The notes below the pieces were generated by a model. The model saw nothing but the letters and a program-made list of their open reading frames with translations, was not told the DNA's origin and ran no database searches. 64,000 nt of DNA from Diprion similis. Its lineage: Eukaryota > Arthropoda > Insecta > Hymenoptera > Diprionidae. The stretch's first letter is position 1. Every line of letters starts with the position of its first letter. A program made the position numbers and the translations under genes. Shown here one piece after another: positions 51,162 through 63,285 of this stretch. Location: positions 16,828,031-16,892,030 of the forward strand of contig NC_060106.1 in NCBI RefSeq assembly GCF_021155765.1, given 5' to 3'.

Positions 51162-51375
51162 CAATGTATGATATTATTAAAATTCAGACAATAAAATGTT
51201 ATTATCGATGTTAAATCCTTCACTGCATTTTTCACGTAACGTAGTTCAGTGGACATAAATATTGTTTTTCGGTATCGTACGTGATAGAATTACCCGACAC
51301 GTTATTTACATTACAGAAAGTGTCTAGAAAAGTGGTTTTCCATATTTTACTGTAAGCAGAAGGCAGTAGTTGAAC

Positions 51376-54008
51376 TTATGGCTTCTTATGTATCCGTTTA
51401 TGCCTTCTTTTAACAGACTTTATATGATTCAAGTCGTTGGTTTGCTCCTCCTCCAACATTTCTCTCAGCTTTTCTATATGCTCCTCGTAATCAGGGGATT
51501 CGGAAAACGAGTCAACATCCATTTTCTCAATAACAGGTACAGTTTTTCGAGCACTGGTCAACATTTTAGTGAAAGCTGCGATCTGTGCGGGTGTTAGAAT
51601 AGACACCGCTGTACCCGGAGTACCAGCTCGACCTGTTCGACCTGATCTGTGAATGTAACCTTTGATGTGTTTTGGCAAGTCGTAGGAAACGACTAGATTT
51701 ACACCCGAGATATCCATTCCACGGGCTAAAGCATCCGAGCTAACCAACCTGAAATAAATCAAGTAAGATCGATTAAGAGTGAAATTATCTGTGAATTAAC
51801 GAAAATTAAAAATCAGTTGAATTTTAACAATCCTTTCCAGGCTTATATACCATGCACACGCTGTGACTTACACTTGAATATCTCCTTGTGCGAATTTCGA
51901 CAACACACTTTCTCGTTTTTTGTAATCCAAACGTGCAGACATTTCCGCCACAGTTAATCCTCTCTTTTTACCCAGTAAACTGATTAGCAAGGCCAATCTA
52001 TGCGCTGTATTTCCGGAGTTTGTAAACACCAGCGTTCTTTGCACTTCGTCGCTTCCAGTTAATAGTTGGAAAAGAGCAAGTGGCTTGTTCAAAGTCTCGC
52101 ACTCTACAGCTTTCTCGACTAGTTCGTCCGGACTAGTGTAACGCCCAACAAAATCTCCGGTAGCTTTGTCCAAATTTAAATCTATATCTTTGTCTTCTGG
52201 TAGAACGGATGTGAATAACTTGGGTTGAAATAAACCAAGTCTACTCAGCTTCTCGGGGTCCTGAGATAACGTCGCGCTAAACAATAGCTTCTGAGTAGGT
52301 CGATTCCTAATTTCAAAATATTTAGGGAGTTATAGTGTATAGCAAAACTGTTAGTTGTTGAAATGTTAGTATTCAACAAAATCAGCAACTTTTATACGTT
52401 ACTTTGAGTCAATGTTGGATATATTAAGAGTGGCTGATCCGTAATGTGGAGCCGGAAGATGCTGCAGCCAATCCGTGGCTCTATCAGCTTCGTCGATGAC
52501 AAGATATCGCAGTGAAGATAGTGAAAATCCTTTGGTTCTTTCAATGTGATCTATCAGGCGACCAGGTGTTGTTACAATGATATCTACCTTGCTGATGTAG
52601 TTTCCAGATCCGTCTAAAGCAGATATTCAATGTGTTAACAAGTCGGTTTGATTAGATGCTATCGTATAACTTCTTTTTTCCTGCAAAAGTGTAAGTTTTT
52701 ATAAAATTCAAAATTTCTTCCAAAATTCCATCATGCCCAGATTTAGGTACAAACCTTGTTTGACAAGTTTTTCCTGTTCTTGCTGAAAAGTAGCAGCACT
52801 TGAGAGCAATGTTACCCGCAAATTTGTATGCTCTGAATATGTTTTCATCACTTTAAAGACCTGTGCAGCTAGCTCCTGGACTGGAAGTACGACAAGACAA
52901 CGGACTTTTCTTACTAATCGATCCTTTAGCAGTTGAATAATTGGTAAAACATATGCAAGTGTTTTTCCTGGAACAAAATTGATCTATTAATGGAGACATG
53001 GATATACTTGGGAAACAACCACTGTGATATTAAAGAGAAGACATAAATCAGGCAAATATATCTAGAAAAATATCGTGTAATAAATACAATTCCATTTACC
53101 ACTTCCCGTAGGTGCTGAAATGCAAACATCTCGTGGCCACCAGCCCACTTTTCTATGCCTATCGCATTCCAGTAACCATGGTATGATGTTTGCTTGAACT
53201 GGAAAAAGTTTTGTTGCTCCGCTTTTCTTAAGAACATCTATTATATCAGAATCTAAGATCGATTCGAAGTCAGATAAACTAGGGCCGCTATTTACATCGG
53301 CAGAAATTAGTTCTGGTTTTGACAACCATTCAGGTAAGACACGTTTAATAACTGGTTTCTTCTTGTGAGAATCAGATCCGAGAATAAGATAATCAGGTTT
53401 CTTTGCAGTTGCCTTTTGCGTAGAACCTGTGGTTTCTGTCAAGCTTTCATGCCGTTCACTAGCTGCAAGGTCGTTGACTTCTGTAGCAGTGAAATGTTTA
53501 GACGGTGTGATTGTTTCAGGAGTAGCTGTGTCTTTGCATTCTGCTTCGTTTTCTTTAGTAGCCAAGGTCTTTTGTTTCTTACGCTTCTTCTTCGCAACCG
53601 TAACCTCAGAGCCGTGAACTCCATTTTGATTAACTTTGTTTTCTTGTGTTGCACTCTTGCGCTTTTTGCGCTCCTCAATTTTCTTCAACAAAGTTGTGTA
53701 GTGGTCTTCTGTATTCGTTGAATCTGTTACATTATCATCGTTACCCTGATACCTGAAAAAAATATAAAAACGATAAGTTCATCTTAGACTGTCTTTGACC
53801 ACACCAAATTAAAGTTAAAAAAGCACTGAAAATTTCTAAGGCTGAAAATAACGTAGGCAGCATGAAACACGTGCGTCAAACACGTGGGTGCCGTTGTTCA
53901 TTGTCAGTTGAAACAGTCATTCGAAAATTACGTAAAGACATAAGAATATAAACTAGGAGATATGAAAAAAATTATCGAACCTTACCTGTTTACAACAAAG
54001 AGACTCAT
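51376..54008 (-). CDS. DDX51: DEAD-box RNA helicase DDX51 / Dbp73D orthologue
   Basis: Six exons in transcript order: 54008-53986, 53752-53100, 52967-52755, 52613-52403, 52306-51872 and 51748-51376. Together they give 635 aa, close to human DDX51 (666). The start MSLFVVNRY matches the family's conserved N-terminus. A Lys/Glu-rich tail precedes the core. Helicase motifs: I APTGSGKT (221-228, split by intron 2), DEAD 337-340, SAT 377-379, and [10 protein letters not shown] (545-552). Motif Ia reads PVQELAAQ instead of the usual PTRELA-type. The upstream [13 protein letters not shown] is the Q-motif region. Family role: nucleolar ATP-dependent helicase in 60S ribosomal subunit assembly (yeast Dbp6 relative). 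It is divergent from Pabp2 and convergent with the DIP-like gene. All junctions are GT/AG and phase-consistent. Confidence 0.95.
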
Positions 54009-55087
54009 ATTTATGTCACCGCTGAATTCACGTACTGTTATGAAAGGTAAATTTCAGAATCGCGCTTGGTAACCCCTTCAATGAAACTTAACCTAATCTG
54101 AACTTTAATATACTTTCAACACGCTGAACGTTGCCGCTGAATTCCGAGTTCCTCAAACGCAACCCAGAGGATGCTGTCGTACCTTATTAAGCTCAATTTA
54201 CACTCTTTGCTAGCGCTCTACATTATCGACTTTTCAATTTGATCGATTCAATATGATTCCAACATAGAGGTAATAACAGATAGAGAGAGAGAGAACTGAG
54301 GTAGCTTTTAAGGGCGGTTTACAATATCCGTAACCGTAACCTAGCGGCGCCCAAGTCGAACGCACCCCGAATTGCACGACCGTTCCAACTTAACTGCATC
54401 TTGCCCACTCTGTCTGTTATTATCTTTCTGGATTTCACCCGACTAGAAAGTGTAGGATCCATGGAATACACGGTGGCCGTTGACAGAACTATCAATTCGG
54501 CCTCGAAATGAGGACCTCCCCTACCATCGGCAAATTTGGGACGTTCCAACTTCCAAACCTGTATATAACAAGACCGTGGCTAGGTGTTAGAGTGGCATCG
54601 AATACTGATTTATAAAGTCAGTAGAAATGAGAAATATACTTTGTCAACGTTAAACCTTACGCGAGAAAGTTTGAAAAGGTCACAAGTGACGAAAAAATTA
54701 TATGTGACTCAATGATACGTGAAAACGAAATAAGGAACCGAATGAGAAAAAAAAGATTGATTCATTTTTCAGAATCGTCGTACGCCATCGTGCGGCAGCC
54801 GGTGAATAAGCAGCGTTGGTTGAAGCAGCCGGTAACAAAATCAGCGCGTGCCTCGTTTCTGTACGTATGTACAGTGTACACGTATCTCTTTTCATTGATC
54901 TCTGACTACAGGTTTGCGGCGTCGGAAAGTGTCGAGTCCTCCGCGAATACGCCGTTGCATGTCGTGAATTTAATAGATATCGGAGGAGAGATAGTTCTAT
55001 AAATAAATAAACGTCGTGGAGCCGGTAGCGAGAAAAGTTTTTAAAGAGTTTTTTCTTTATTTCATTTAACGCACAGTAGTGAATGAG
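54009..55087. promoter_or_regulatory. Divergent upstream region of DDX51 and Pabp2
   Basis: About 1 kb separates the DDX51 ATG (54008, -) from the Pabp2 5' exon (ends 55087, +). It holds a CTTAACCTAATC word near 54087, a short GA run (about 54281-54292), and a 76-codon minus frame (54319-54549). That frame is open from an acceptor-like ATATACAG near 54560 but resembles nothing I know. A TATA-like element precedes Pabp2. Confidence 0.55.
54998..55005 (+). promoter_or_regulatory. Candidate TATA box of Pabp2
   Basis: TATAAATA lies about 80 nt before the donor GTAAGC that ends the presumed untranslated first exon. This would place transcription start near 55030 and give an exon of roughly 55 nt. 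Inference from position only. Confidence 0.35.
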
Positions 55088-55250
55088 GTAAGCATCGGTT
55101 TTTCTAATTTTTTTTCGATTTTTCTCTGTTCTTCTTTTTCGTGGCAAAGGGAATATTCTTTGATATCGCGGCGGTTTAACCCCTCCTCGTTTCATAGACT
55201 TCGGCAAATATACCGGAAAACGATTTATCTGTCGTTCACTCTGTTTACAG
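55030..55250 (+). other. Pabp2 5' untranslated exon and 5' intron
   Basis: GAATGAG followed by GTAAGC (donor at 55088) and CTGTTTACAG (acceptor ending 55250) frame a 163-nt intron just two bases before the start codon. The left edge of the untranslated exon is estimated. Confidence 0.5.
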
Positions 55251-55252
55251 AT

Positions 55253-57782
55253 ATGTCTGAAACAGATTTGTTAGCCAGCGATCAAATTGACGGCCTAGAT
55301 GGCTTAGAAAATGGTCAGGATGGCGATACTTTGATGCGAGGTGACGGAGATCATAACAACAGCGAAGCAAACGTTGATGACCCTGTAAGTGATCGTTCAA
55401 ATGTTGCTAATATCCATCAACGTCGTACCATTAGACTTCCTCGATTATTAGAACTACGTCATAGATGTTTATAGATTATTCGACTCGCAAAGAGCTTCCA
55501 CACGGTGTGCCGATTCCCGTTATTCACGACTAGCAGCTCGACGCGTTCGTGATTATAACTAATTTCATAAAGATTGTTTTCTATTATGTAGCATCTGACT
55601 TGTATTCATCATTTATCAAAAGATTTATCCCATTGTAATGTTTTACGAAGATCTCGTGGCTCGAATCGTCAATATTATAGTAATCAATGTCTAATTTTAG
55701 AAAAGTTGAAAGACCTTTGCGTGTGTTTTTTTTTTTTTTTTTTTCTCTTCAAAAATATCCTTCACTCTGAGAGTAAAGATGACCATGTTCATGTCCCTGA
55801 AATCGTTTTTTTCATATTCTTGTCAGCAAAACCATGAATCAGGGTAAGTGTTATGAGATAATTTGTTAACAGATGAGCTGAGCTTATTTCTCATCTTATA
55901 AATTCTGATTGTTTCAGCAGAATTTTCATCATAATTCAGTTGTGTTCCTGATATTTATTCAAAGCAAACAAAATATTTTCTTCGCAAATACATTGTTAGA
56001 AATTGATGTTTAACAAGCAAGCCTTATGTTTCATTTGATACCTCAGTTATACAAACCGTTCAACGTTCTATATATTGTATTCAGAAAAAGAAATATCTTC
56101 TCTCTTTAATGTAGGAATTGGAGGCAATAAAAGCACGTGTCAGGGAAATGGAGGAAGAAGCAGAAAAATTAAAACAATTGCAATCCGAGGTTGACAAGCA
56201 AATGAACATGGGCAGCCCTCCTGGCATCAGTAAGTGGGTTGTAAACAATTAAAATGAGACAACAATCTTTCATTGTTATAAATATAATTACGTAGGCAAA
56301 ACTCCTGTCATTAACTGATCGATAATTCTTGAATTACAATTACAGCTAGCCCATTAAACATGTCTTTGGAAGAGAAAATGGAAGTGGATAATAGATCGAT
56401 TTATGTTGGAAATGTGAGTAAATTCACTAATCATTTGATTATTTTTTCCTACCTCTGTGCACTGAACGAATTGGTAGTGAATTACCTACACTTCAAACAT
56501 TTTCAAGGCAAACAGGATTGCAATAGTTCGAGACTTCAGTGTGGATAATGAACTAATTTAAACAAACGAATAATAGGTTGATTATGGAGCAACAGCTGAG
56601 GAATTGGAGCAGCATTTCCACGGGTGCGGCAGTATCAACAGAGTGACAATTTTGTGCAATAAGTTCGATGGTCATCCCAAAGGTTTTGCTTACATTGAAT
56701 TTGGGGATCGTGATTCGGTCCAGACTGCGATGGCTATGGATGAGTCTTTATTCCGAGGTCGTCAAATCAAAGTGATGCCCAAGAGAACTAATAGACCAGG
56801 CATGTCAATCACCAACAGGTAATTTCTCTATTCATAGTTGGAAATGTTGAACTGTGTTATTGAATTGACAGCAAATTTTCACCAACTTTTGCAAAAATTC
56901 ATTCGCAGAGGACCTAGAGGAGCACGTGGATTCAGAGGAGCTGCTCGAATCAGTCGTGGTAGCGCCTATTTTGGCTGCCGATATGCAAGGCGACCCAGGT
57001 AATATCGGTCATTAATATGTTACTTATTCACAACTGCGTAGCTTAATTTATGGCTCTGGGTGTTTTGTTGGAGACGATTTGTTCCGAATATTATATAAAA
57101 CAATAATCGAGTAATTGTTATTTTTATTTTATAAGCATGTTTCGAGCCAATGATAAATAATAAATAAATATACGGTGTTATGATTCTCAGACGGATTTGA
57201 CTTGATTTTAATTTGGAAGTTTTAAAACTTTATAGATGTGTGAAACTGTTTTCTTCAGAAATGCACGTTACTTCCATGTAGTTGACTGTGAAAACAAAGT
57301 TCTCTATCAGTTTGTAATACCACAAATAATGAACGTTACAGGTACTTATCGTTTCTGATTGTCACTTCATCAGAGTATTCATGTTTTATAAAATCGATAA
57401 ATCCTGCCCAATATTCTCCTATAAATCGGGATATGACAATTATCAAATACTTGTGTGAATTTAAAGCTTCGATTTTGTATTATTTTTGGTCACTTTGTTC
57501 GATGTGTTGATATGAGATATTTTTCAAGTTTGAACGCGTATTAGTCAAATATAGCTCAGTAACAGTATTACAGTTTTTTTTCTGTTGCACGTAAAGTAGC
57601 AATAATCCAGTAGTACTAGGATACCACTTTCCACTTTTCTATTTTATTTCGTTCTGTAGAAGTTACTTTTCAATGGACAAAGGACACAAAAATTCACAAA
57701 ATAATTGAAGTTTTATTGTTCCTCCCTTTTTTTTTTGTAACGCCACAGAAGTTACAGGCGTGGCTACTACATGCCCTACTGA
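55253..57782 (+). CDS. Pabp2: Nuclear poly(A)-binding protein (Pabp2 / PABPN1)
   Basis: Six coding exons: 55253-55384, 56115-56229, 56346-56413, 56577-56818, 56909-56998 and 57749-57782. The product is 226 aa, nearly the length of Drosophila Pabp2 (224). Residues 1-44 are acidic. Residues 45-73 form a coiled coil ([19 protein letters not shown]). One RRM spans about 101-178, with RNP2 IYVGNV (101-106) and RNP1 KGFAYIEF (140-147). The Arg/Gly-rich C-terminus ends RRGYYMPY, typical of the family and of its methylated nuclear-import tail. Known role: binds nascent poly(A) tails in the nucleus, stimulates poly(A) polymerase and controls tail length. No N-terminal Ala repeat like that of mammals. 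Terminal intron 56999-57748 places a stop straight after the splice site if retained. Confidence 0.97.
57159..57168 (+). terminator. Overlapping AATAAA signals inside the Pabp2 terminal intron
   Basis: AATAAATAAA contains two overlapping canonical hexamers, followed by a GTGTTATG-type stretch. Together with the in-frame stop at the intron start, this could make a short mRNA form. Use is not proven. Confidence 0.4.
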
Positions 57783-59890
57783 CGCTTGTAGACCTTCGAT
57801 ATGAGGAGAGGTGCCATCTGATTCATATTCAGGGTGAGTATTTGGAAATATTTTTTCCTGGTATTTTATTCTCATCACAGCATGGTGATTTGAATGAAAA
57901 TGAGTAATTCATTCGTGCAATGATATAGCCAATAGAAGTTGGAGACAGTTGAATCAATGCCGCCAGTATTTGTAATACCAACTCTAATTTTTCCGGATTT
58001 CCGTTTTTACACTTTGAATTGTACCACATTCAACGTCTGTAAGCTTGCTACGAATGTTGAATGACATAATGTGAAGAATGGATTATCGTTTTCATTTCGA
58101 AACCTGGATGTTCTTACACCGATTTCTTCATTACTGTATAATGTTGCTACCGGCTTTAATATAACTAGATTTTGTGTGCCTTTTTTAACAATGGAAAATA
58201 GCAAATTGACAGTACTGGATCAATTGTTGTGTACATAATTATTTGTGAAGAATGAAAGGAAGAGCCTACATTAATATTTGCAGTTCAACTAGAACTTCAT
58301 ACAAAGTCATATTCTATGCTGATTTTTCAAGGCTCAAATAACTTCTCATCTAAGGTGTAATACTAATTGAATTATCGAAATCTTGACGTAACACTGAAGA
58401 TATTATTATCGACTAAGGTTCTGTATTCGCTAAAGCACATATTTTCATCAAATGCACAAAGGCGATTGCTAGTGGAGTCATTTATATGCTCAAAGAATCG
58501 TGTTTTTGAGAAAGGAAATATTATTTTTCCATTAGCGGGATATTACGGTTAGCAAAAATAGATGCAGCTACTACAACATAGAATATGGCTCTTAGCGTCC
58601 TGTTGATTTTCAATAGTGACTAATAGTCTCAGTCAAATATAATTGCACAACAGAGCACAGTATATTGTTAAATATTACTTTTGAAGTATCTTATGAAATT
58701 TTATGAATATTGTCATCTTAATTGACTGAATTCCGTTAGCCCGATAATTTATCCAAACCTCCCCCCTTTGAGTAAACTGTGCTGTGTTGCATTATATTTT
58801 TATCTTATGCATTCTGTCAAGAATGTAGCCATTGTAAAAATTCATTCCCAAAACTGCAAGTTAATCTTCGTTGTAATAAGAAAATTCATGTCTCTTCATA
58901 TTTATGATATGTCCACAGAAAAAAAACTCAAACGATGGAAAAAAAAGAGAGAGAAAAAAAGCCACATGTCAAAAGAAAAAAAAAGATTGGACAAAGCGGG
59001 CACAATTATTCCTATTTCGTAATTTTATCGAATCAAAAAAAAAAAAGTAAAGATGAAAAGAAAGAAAAAAACGACAACAAAGAAAAAAAGAACCACTGAT
59101 TCTTTAATACCAGATCGTCAATCATTCGCAATTGTAGTTCAATTTATTTGATAATAATTGCAGCAATTTATTTTTTAGCGTAAGTTTTCAATCACCCTAC
59201 AGAGGCAACTTATCGTAGGTCTTCCCGATCTCGAAGATTTTAGGTAGCTGCAAGTAAATATTCAATTTTTATATATTTGACATTGATTCAAAGAGGGAGA
59301 ATGTTTCTCATTCAAAATATATTCTGTCGTTTAACCATGTCGATGGCAAACATTTAAAAGATTCATTTCGTACGTAATGATTATTGATGTATCAATCTAG
59401 TGTTGTAATTTATTATCTCTGTACTTTAGGCACCATATATTTTTTATTACAAAATAAGTGTTCATCGTATAACTATAACGCGACAGCAAAAAATGATGAA
59501 AACAGCAATGAGACCTGGATCAATAAGAATAATATTGTAGCAATCAGTTCTTCATGTAAAAATGTTACATTGAATACTTTTTTCCTTCAAATTCTTTTTT
59601 TTTTTTCTTTTTTTTTTCCTCATGCCTTGGTAAGTTGGAATGATTTTTGTAGGAGCAATTTTTTTTTGCGTCGGTATTGTAATTATCGATCAAGACAAGC
59701 TGTCGTTTTGCTATTTATAGTTCAATGCCCAAGTTAATTAAACAAATTGTTTGAGTTTATTCCTGACTTCGATTATTTTATTTCATTTTTTTCACTTTTC
59801 TCTGAAACAGTTTAACGTACAAGTAATATCTATTGGTCCAGATCATTTGTCTTATAGCAATTTGTAAAAATACAAAATACGAACTCATGC

Positions 59891-59896
59891 AATAAA
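59891..59896 (+). terminator. Candidate distal poly(A) signal of Pabp2
   Basis: The first canonical AATAAA on + that I found after the Pabp2 stop, about 2.1 kb downstream. Confidence 0.3.
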
Positions 59897-60521
59897 AATC
59901 TGTCATTAACTTCATCATAATTCCAAATATCAAACGATTGTCAGGCACATAATTATTCAGGTATTGTTTTATGTACGCAGTAAATGCTCATGGCAGAACA
60001 CCTTTTTCATATGTTATACCTACAAAGGAGTGTGTTTGGAATCACAAGTTCTTTGGAAAAAAAACATAAAATACCCATATGTTAATTCATGTGCTGATGT
60101 CTAGACAAAAGAAGCAGATAAGAGAAAAAGAAGAAACAAATTCATTGAACTACAATCTGAATGAATAGAATTATATCCCATAGTTTATAACTAATAACGA
60201 GTTAATCAGTTCATTGACCAGTTTTGTATGCATTTGGTGAAAGAAGTTGCTTTAAAATTCTTTTTAATTATAAAAATAGTTTTTCAAAAGCAACACAGTT
60301 TGATGTTATTGCAATTTTCATTAAGTAGGACCGTTTTAAGAATAGATTTTTAATTTGATTTAAAGTTAAAAAAAAACGTGTTGAATTCTACTTTGTAAGA
60401 CGAGGATTGATCGTTATTACCGATATTTATACAAAATGTACTTCCGAGTGCGTTTTGAGCACTAAAAAGTTCTGGTGTTCATGTTAGAGACCGAAAGTCT
60501 AATTAAACCCACATTACTCCC

Positions 60522-60576
60522 ATGTCGCTAAGTATTTTGCAGGTGCGGTGCAGCATCACCTTCGATTCAGCGACAT
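60522..60576. other. Two-stem hairpin of 55 nt, possible structured RNA
   Basis: The outer stem is ATGTCGCT (60522-60529) with AGCGACAT (60569-60576), extended by a few pairs after one mismatch. The inner stem is AGGTG (60541-60545) with CACCT (60557-60561), within GGTG-CAGCAT-CACC. A smaller hairpin AGAC-CGAAA-GTCT precedes it at 60487-60499. GC-rich stems in AT-rich DNA suggest selection or a small RNA. The strand is unknown, and I match it to no known microRNA or snoRNA. Confidence 0.4.
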
Positions 60577-61078
60577 AACACGTATTCATGAACAATTTTT
60601 ATTTCTCACTAGGAAAAAAAAATAAGAAAAGAAAATAGATAAGAGGAAAAAACATGTTAAAAAATAAATGTAAGATGATTGAATGGACAAATAAAGAATC
60701 CTTATGCATAATTTTGAGTAATTCAAGTTATAATTTTGATAATATTTTAGATGTATATGTGCGCAATATGTATAAAATACATATACATACTAGCATAGAA
60801 AATTTCACCTGTTTATTGATTATATACACTTTGATGAAGTTATACAAACCTCTAATAAATAAAAGTCGATTTCTATTCATTTGGCTACGTAAATATAGAA
60901 TTACAGAAAATTCGTACTGTAATTATGAAAATAATTCATGGCAGTGGTATGATTGCATGATTTGAATTGTACACCATCTCGATTAGACGTGATTTTATCT
61001 GAATTAATGCTTCGAAAATTCCAATATCATCATCATACGTTACTGATTCTCTAGAGTGAATAATACATTTGCTTCTCT

Positions 61079-62554
61079 TCAAGATTGACTTTTATTTTTC
61101 TTACTCTCCTTTATGGATATAACGTAACGTTGCGCAACATTTAAAGGTGGGGAGTATCCGTCTGCATACGTTGCATCTTCGAATAGTACTTCGTACTCTT
61201 CAGTCGCGGTAGTCGGTAGCTGATTAACAACAGCCTTGTAAAAGCATGTTGTTTGCGGGTAGAGCGCCATAACTTTAAAAGCAAAATCATACTGCATTAT
61301 AGAGTTGGGAATAACCGTAGTTAGTTATAAAACAAGCATATACCCATACCTATAGATCCTTTTGGAAATAATGCGTGGGCATCTGTCTCTGGGTTTGCTC
61401 GCATCAGAGGCAACGGGACAACACGTCGCTTTGAAAGAACGTGTCTATCCTTTTGTTCCTCATCTATGTCATCGACTTCATATTTACTCGTTGTTGGATT
61501 AAATTGAACAACTTCAGCAAGAATCCAATTCTCCTCTTCTTCTGATCCCTTTACGAGCGCGGCAACCATATCTCCCATCTGAAAAATATTATTAATATAT
61601 CATTTGACGTAAATTCAAATGTTTTACAAACTATTCCCTTCATACCTTTGCTATATATGTAACTTCAGCTGGAATTGCGCCACATAGTGGGGGCGGTTTT
61701 GCTCCAGGTGATTTACCAACGTAAAGTGGTAGAGTTTGTGCAGAGCTTAACAACATTTTCATCAATGCACCTCGTCGTATTGTTTCCTTGTTTCCGGCAT
61801 TACGTGCCTACATAAGAACGAAGGTTTTTGTCATTCTTTCACAGTAATTGAACAATTTGTTAAATTTCATGAATAACATATCGCTAGCAAATAACTGTTT
61901 TCCAAGTGTTTCATATATTTACAAAGTATACAGACGAGTGTATATTTTTTGTCTGCAATAAAATTATCGTGAAATAGAATCTGAATAATTTGGACCACCA
62001 GTTGTCTAAAAGTATGTAAAATTGTTAGACATATTCTCAAGGACTTCATCTATGAATATGGCAATACTTCATCTGGAATTTATATTTTCACTTGGATTTG
62101 TGAACTTTCTCTGGTAATGCAAATTTTTAATACTCTGTTACTTTTACATTAACGTACTTGAATTCTACGCTCATTTCGAATTGCCCTAATTTCGTTAATT
62201 TTAGCCAGCGCTTTTCGTATCAGCTCCTCTTCTTGTTGAGCATCAGAAACAGCAGCGCTATATAAACTTTTTAATTTTTGTTGATAGTAAGGAGAGACTT
62301 TATCGTCTGGTGTTATTTTATCATGAGCCTTGGTGATATTATTCAAATTATGTTCGGATCGATTGCGTTCTTCTTCTATCTCAAATATTAAATTGTATAT
62401 GTTCTTGAGCCGCTCCTGAAACATCCATTGTTATTCATATCGTATAAACCATTTGACAAGGCTGATTTAAAATTATTTTGACAGCGAGTTTGATTTCTGA
62501 ATATGCTGCTGGTACCTGTATTTGATGTGCCGCTGCGTCAGCTGTGAACGGCAT
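61079..62554 (-). CDS. Sgf29: SAGA-associated factor 29 (SGF29 / CCDC101)
   Basis: Five coding exons in transcript order: 62554-62516, 62415-62158, 61807-61646, 61578-61350 and 61272-61079. The product is 293 aa, the same length as human SGF29. Residues 14-100 are helical and charged (coiled-coil region). The tandem Tudor domain starts near 154 (MGDMVAALVKG) and includes YEVDDIDEE, LYPQTTCFY and VLFEDATYADGYSPPLNVAQ. By offset with human SGF29, the H3-binding acidic residues map to D190/D192 and the methyl-lysine cage to Y234, Y241 and F260, all present. Known role: reads H3K4me2/3 for the Gcn5 acetyltransferase complexes SAGA and ATAC. An acceptor at 62571-62572 (TTTTAG on the minus strand) implies a 5' untranslated intron. 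It is divergent from the next gene. Confidence 0.96.
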
Positions 62555-63285
62555 CTTTGAAGGAGAGCTCCTAAAATTGTATTTGAGAAGTTGGGTGTTA
62601 TAACATCCTCAGTAGTTGGATGCAGATGGTTTAAGAAGGTGAAACAAAACACTTTTAAACTGAGAAACAAGAATTCCTACACAAAACGGTAGGTCTGGGG
62701 GATTTTTTTTCGTTTCTAAAACCAAGAGCAATTCAATGCTATGAAGTGGCTATGTATGTACTCAGTGTTTTGTTTACGTATGAAGAATTATGTTAGAGGT
62801 TAGAATAGTTAAAGTCAACTTTGACTGATTTTTATCACGTTACATGTAACTATGTGACAGTTTGTTTGTGATAATCAATGACTGCTCTGATTGAATCATA
62901 ATGAATAATTACGCAGATTAGGAAAAGTATATTTTTAGTTAACGTACAACCAAATCCATAACGATGTATATATATAAACACATACATGGGCTGAAGTTAC
63001 TTGGCGCAGTTCTTTATAAAAATATTATTGCTTTACAAATGAATTATAATTTACAAATTGTGGGATAATTACAGTACACAAATAATTGTATAATGAAACC
63101 TTGAGTGCGGGATAATTGAAAAAGTATATGCATAATCAGATATTCACAACTTCAACTCGGTGGCCTCCCGCCTCGGCGCTGTGTTGGCGCGTGAAGATTG
63201 CGAAGGATTGCGAATGTGCGAGACGATCAGTATTTAGTAGTAAAAAAGTGAAAACCCACTGAAAACCACAGATGATGAAAGCAAC
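62555..63285. promoter_or_regulatory. Divergent upstream region of SGF29 and the next gene
   Basis: About 730 bp between opposed start codons. The left part is AT-rich and includes the SGF29 5' intron. GTTAGAGGTTAGAA is near 62790. A short CpG-rich patch (about 63160-63235) precedes the + gene and contains TCAGT at 63227-63231, which fits the arthropod initiator consensus, about 57 nt before that gene's ATG. Confidence 0.5.

Larger units (their letters stand above)
47739..51375. other. Convergent spacer between the DIP-like gene and DDX51
   Basis: AT-rich DNA that should contain both 3' untranslated regions. On + the first canonical AATAAA I found after the DIP stop is at 48909-48914. Further ones lie near 49482, 50000 and 50447. 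A TC run is at 49258-49284, an AAT run at 51123-51160, and AT-rich repeats at about 50215-50345. Frames such as 50621-50947 (+) are unrecognised. Confidence 0.6.
57783..61078. other. Convergent spacer between Pabp2 and SGF29
   Basis: AT-rich DNA. By eye the first canonical AATAAA on + after the Pabp2 stop is at 59891-59896 (a variant ATTAAA at about 59737), so the 3' untranslated region may be about 2 kb. A further AATAAATAAA-like site is near 60850. There are A-rich runs at 58919-59090, T-rich runs near 59595-59620, and a two-stem hairpin at 60522-60576. The short frames here (for example 59384-59737 and 60654-60965, both +) are AT-driven and unrecognised. Confidence 0.55.
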
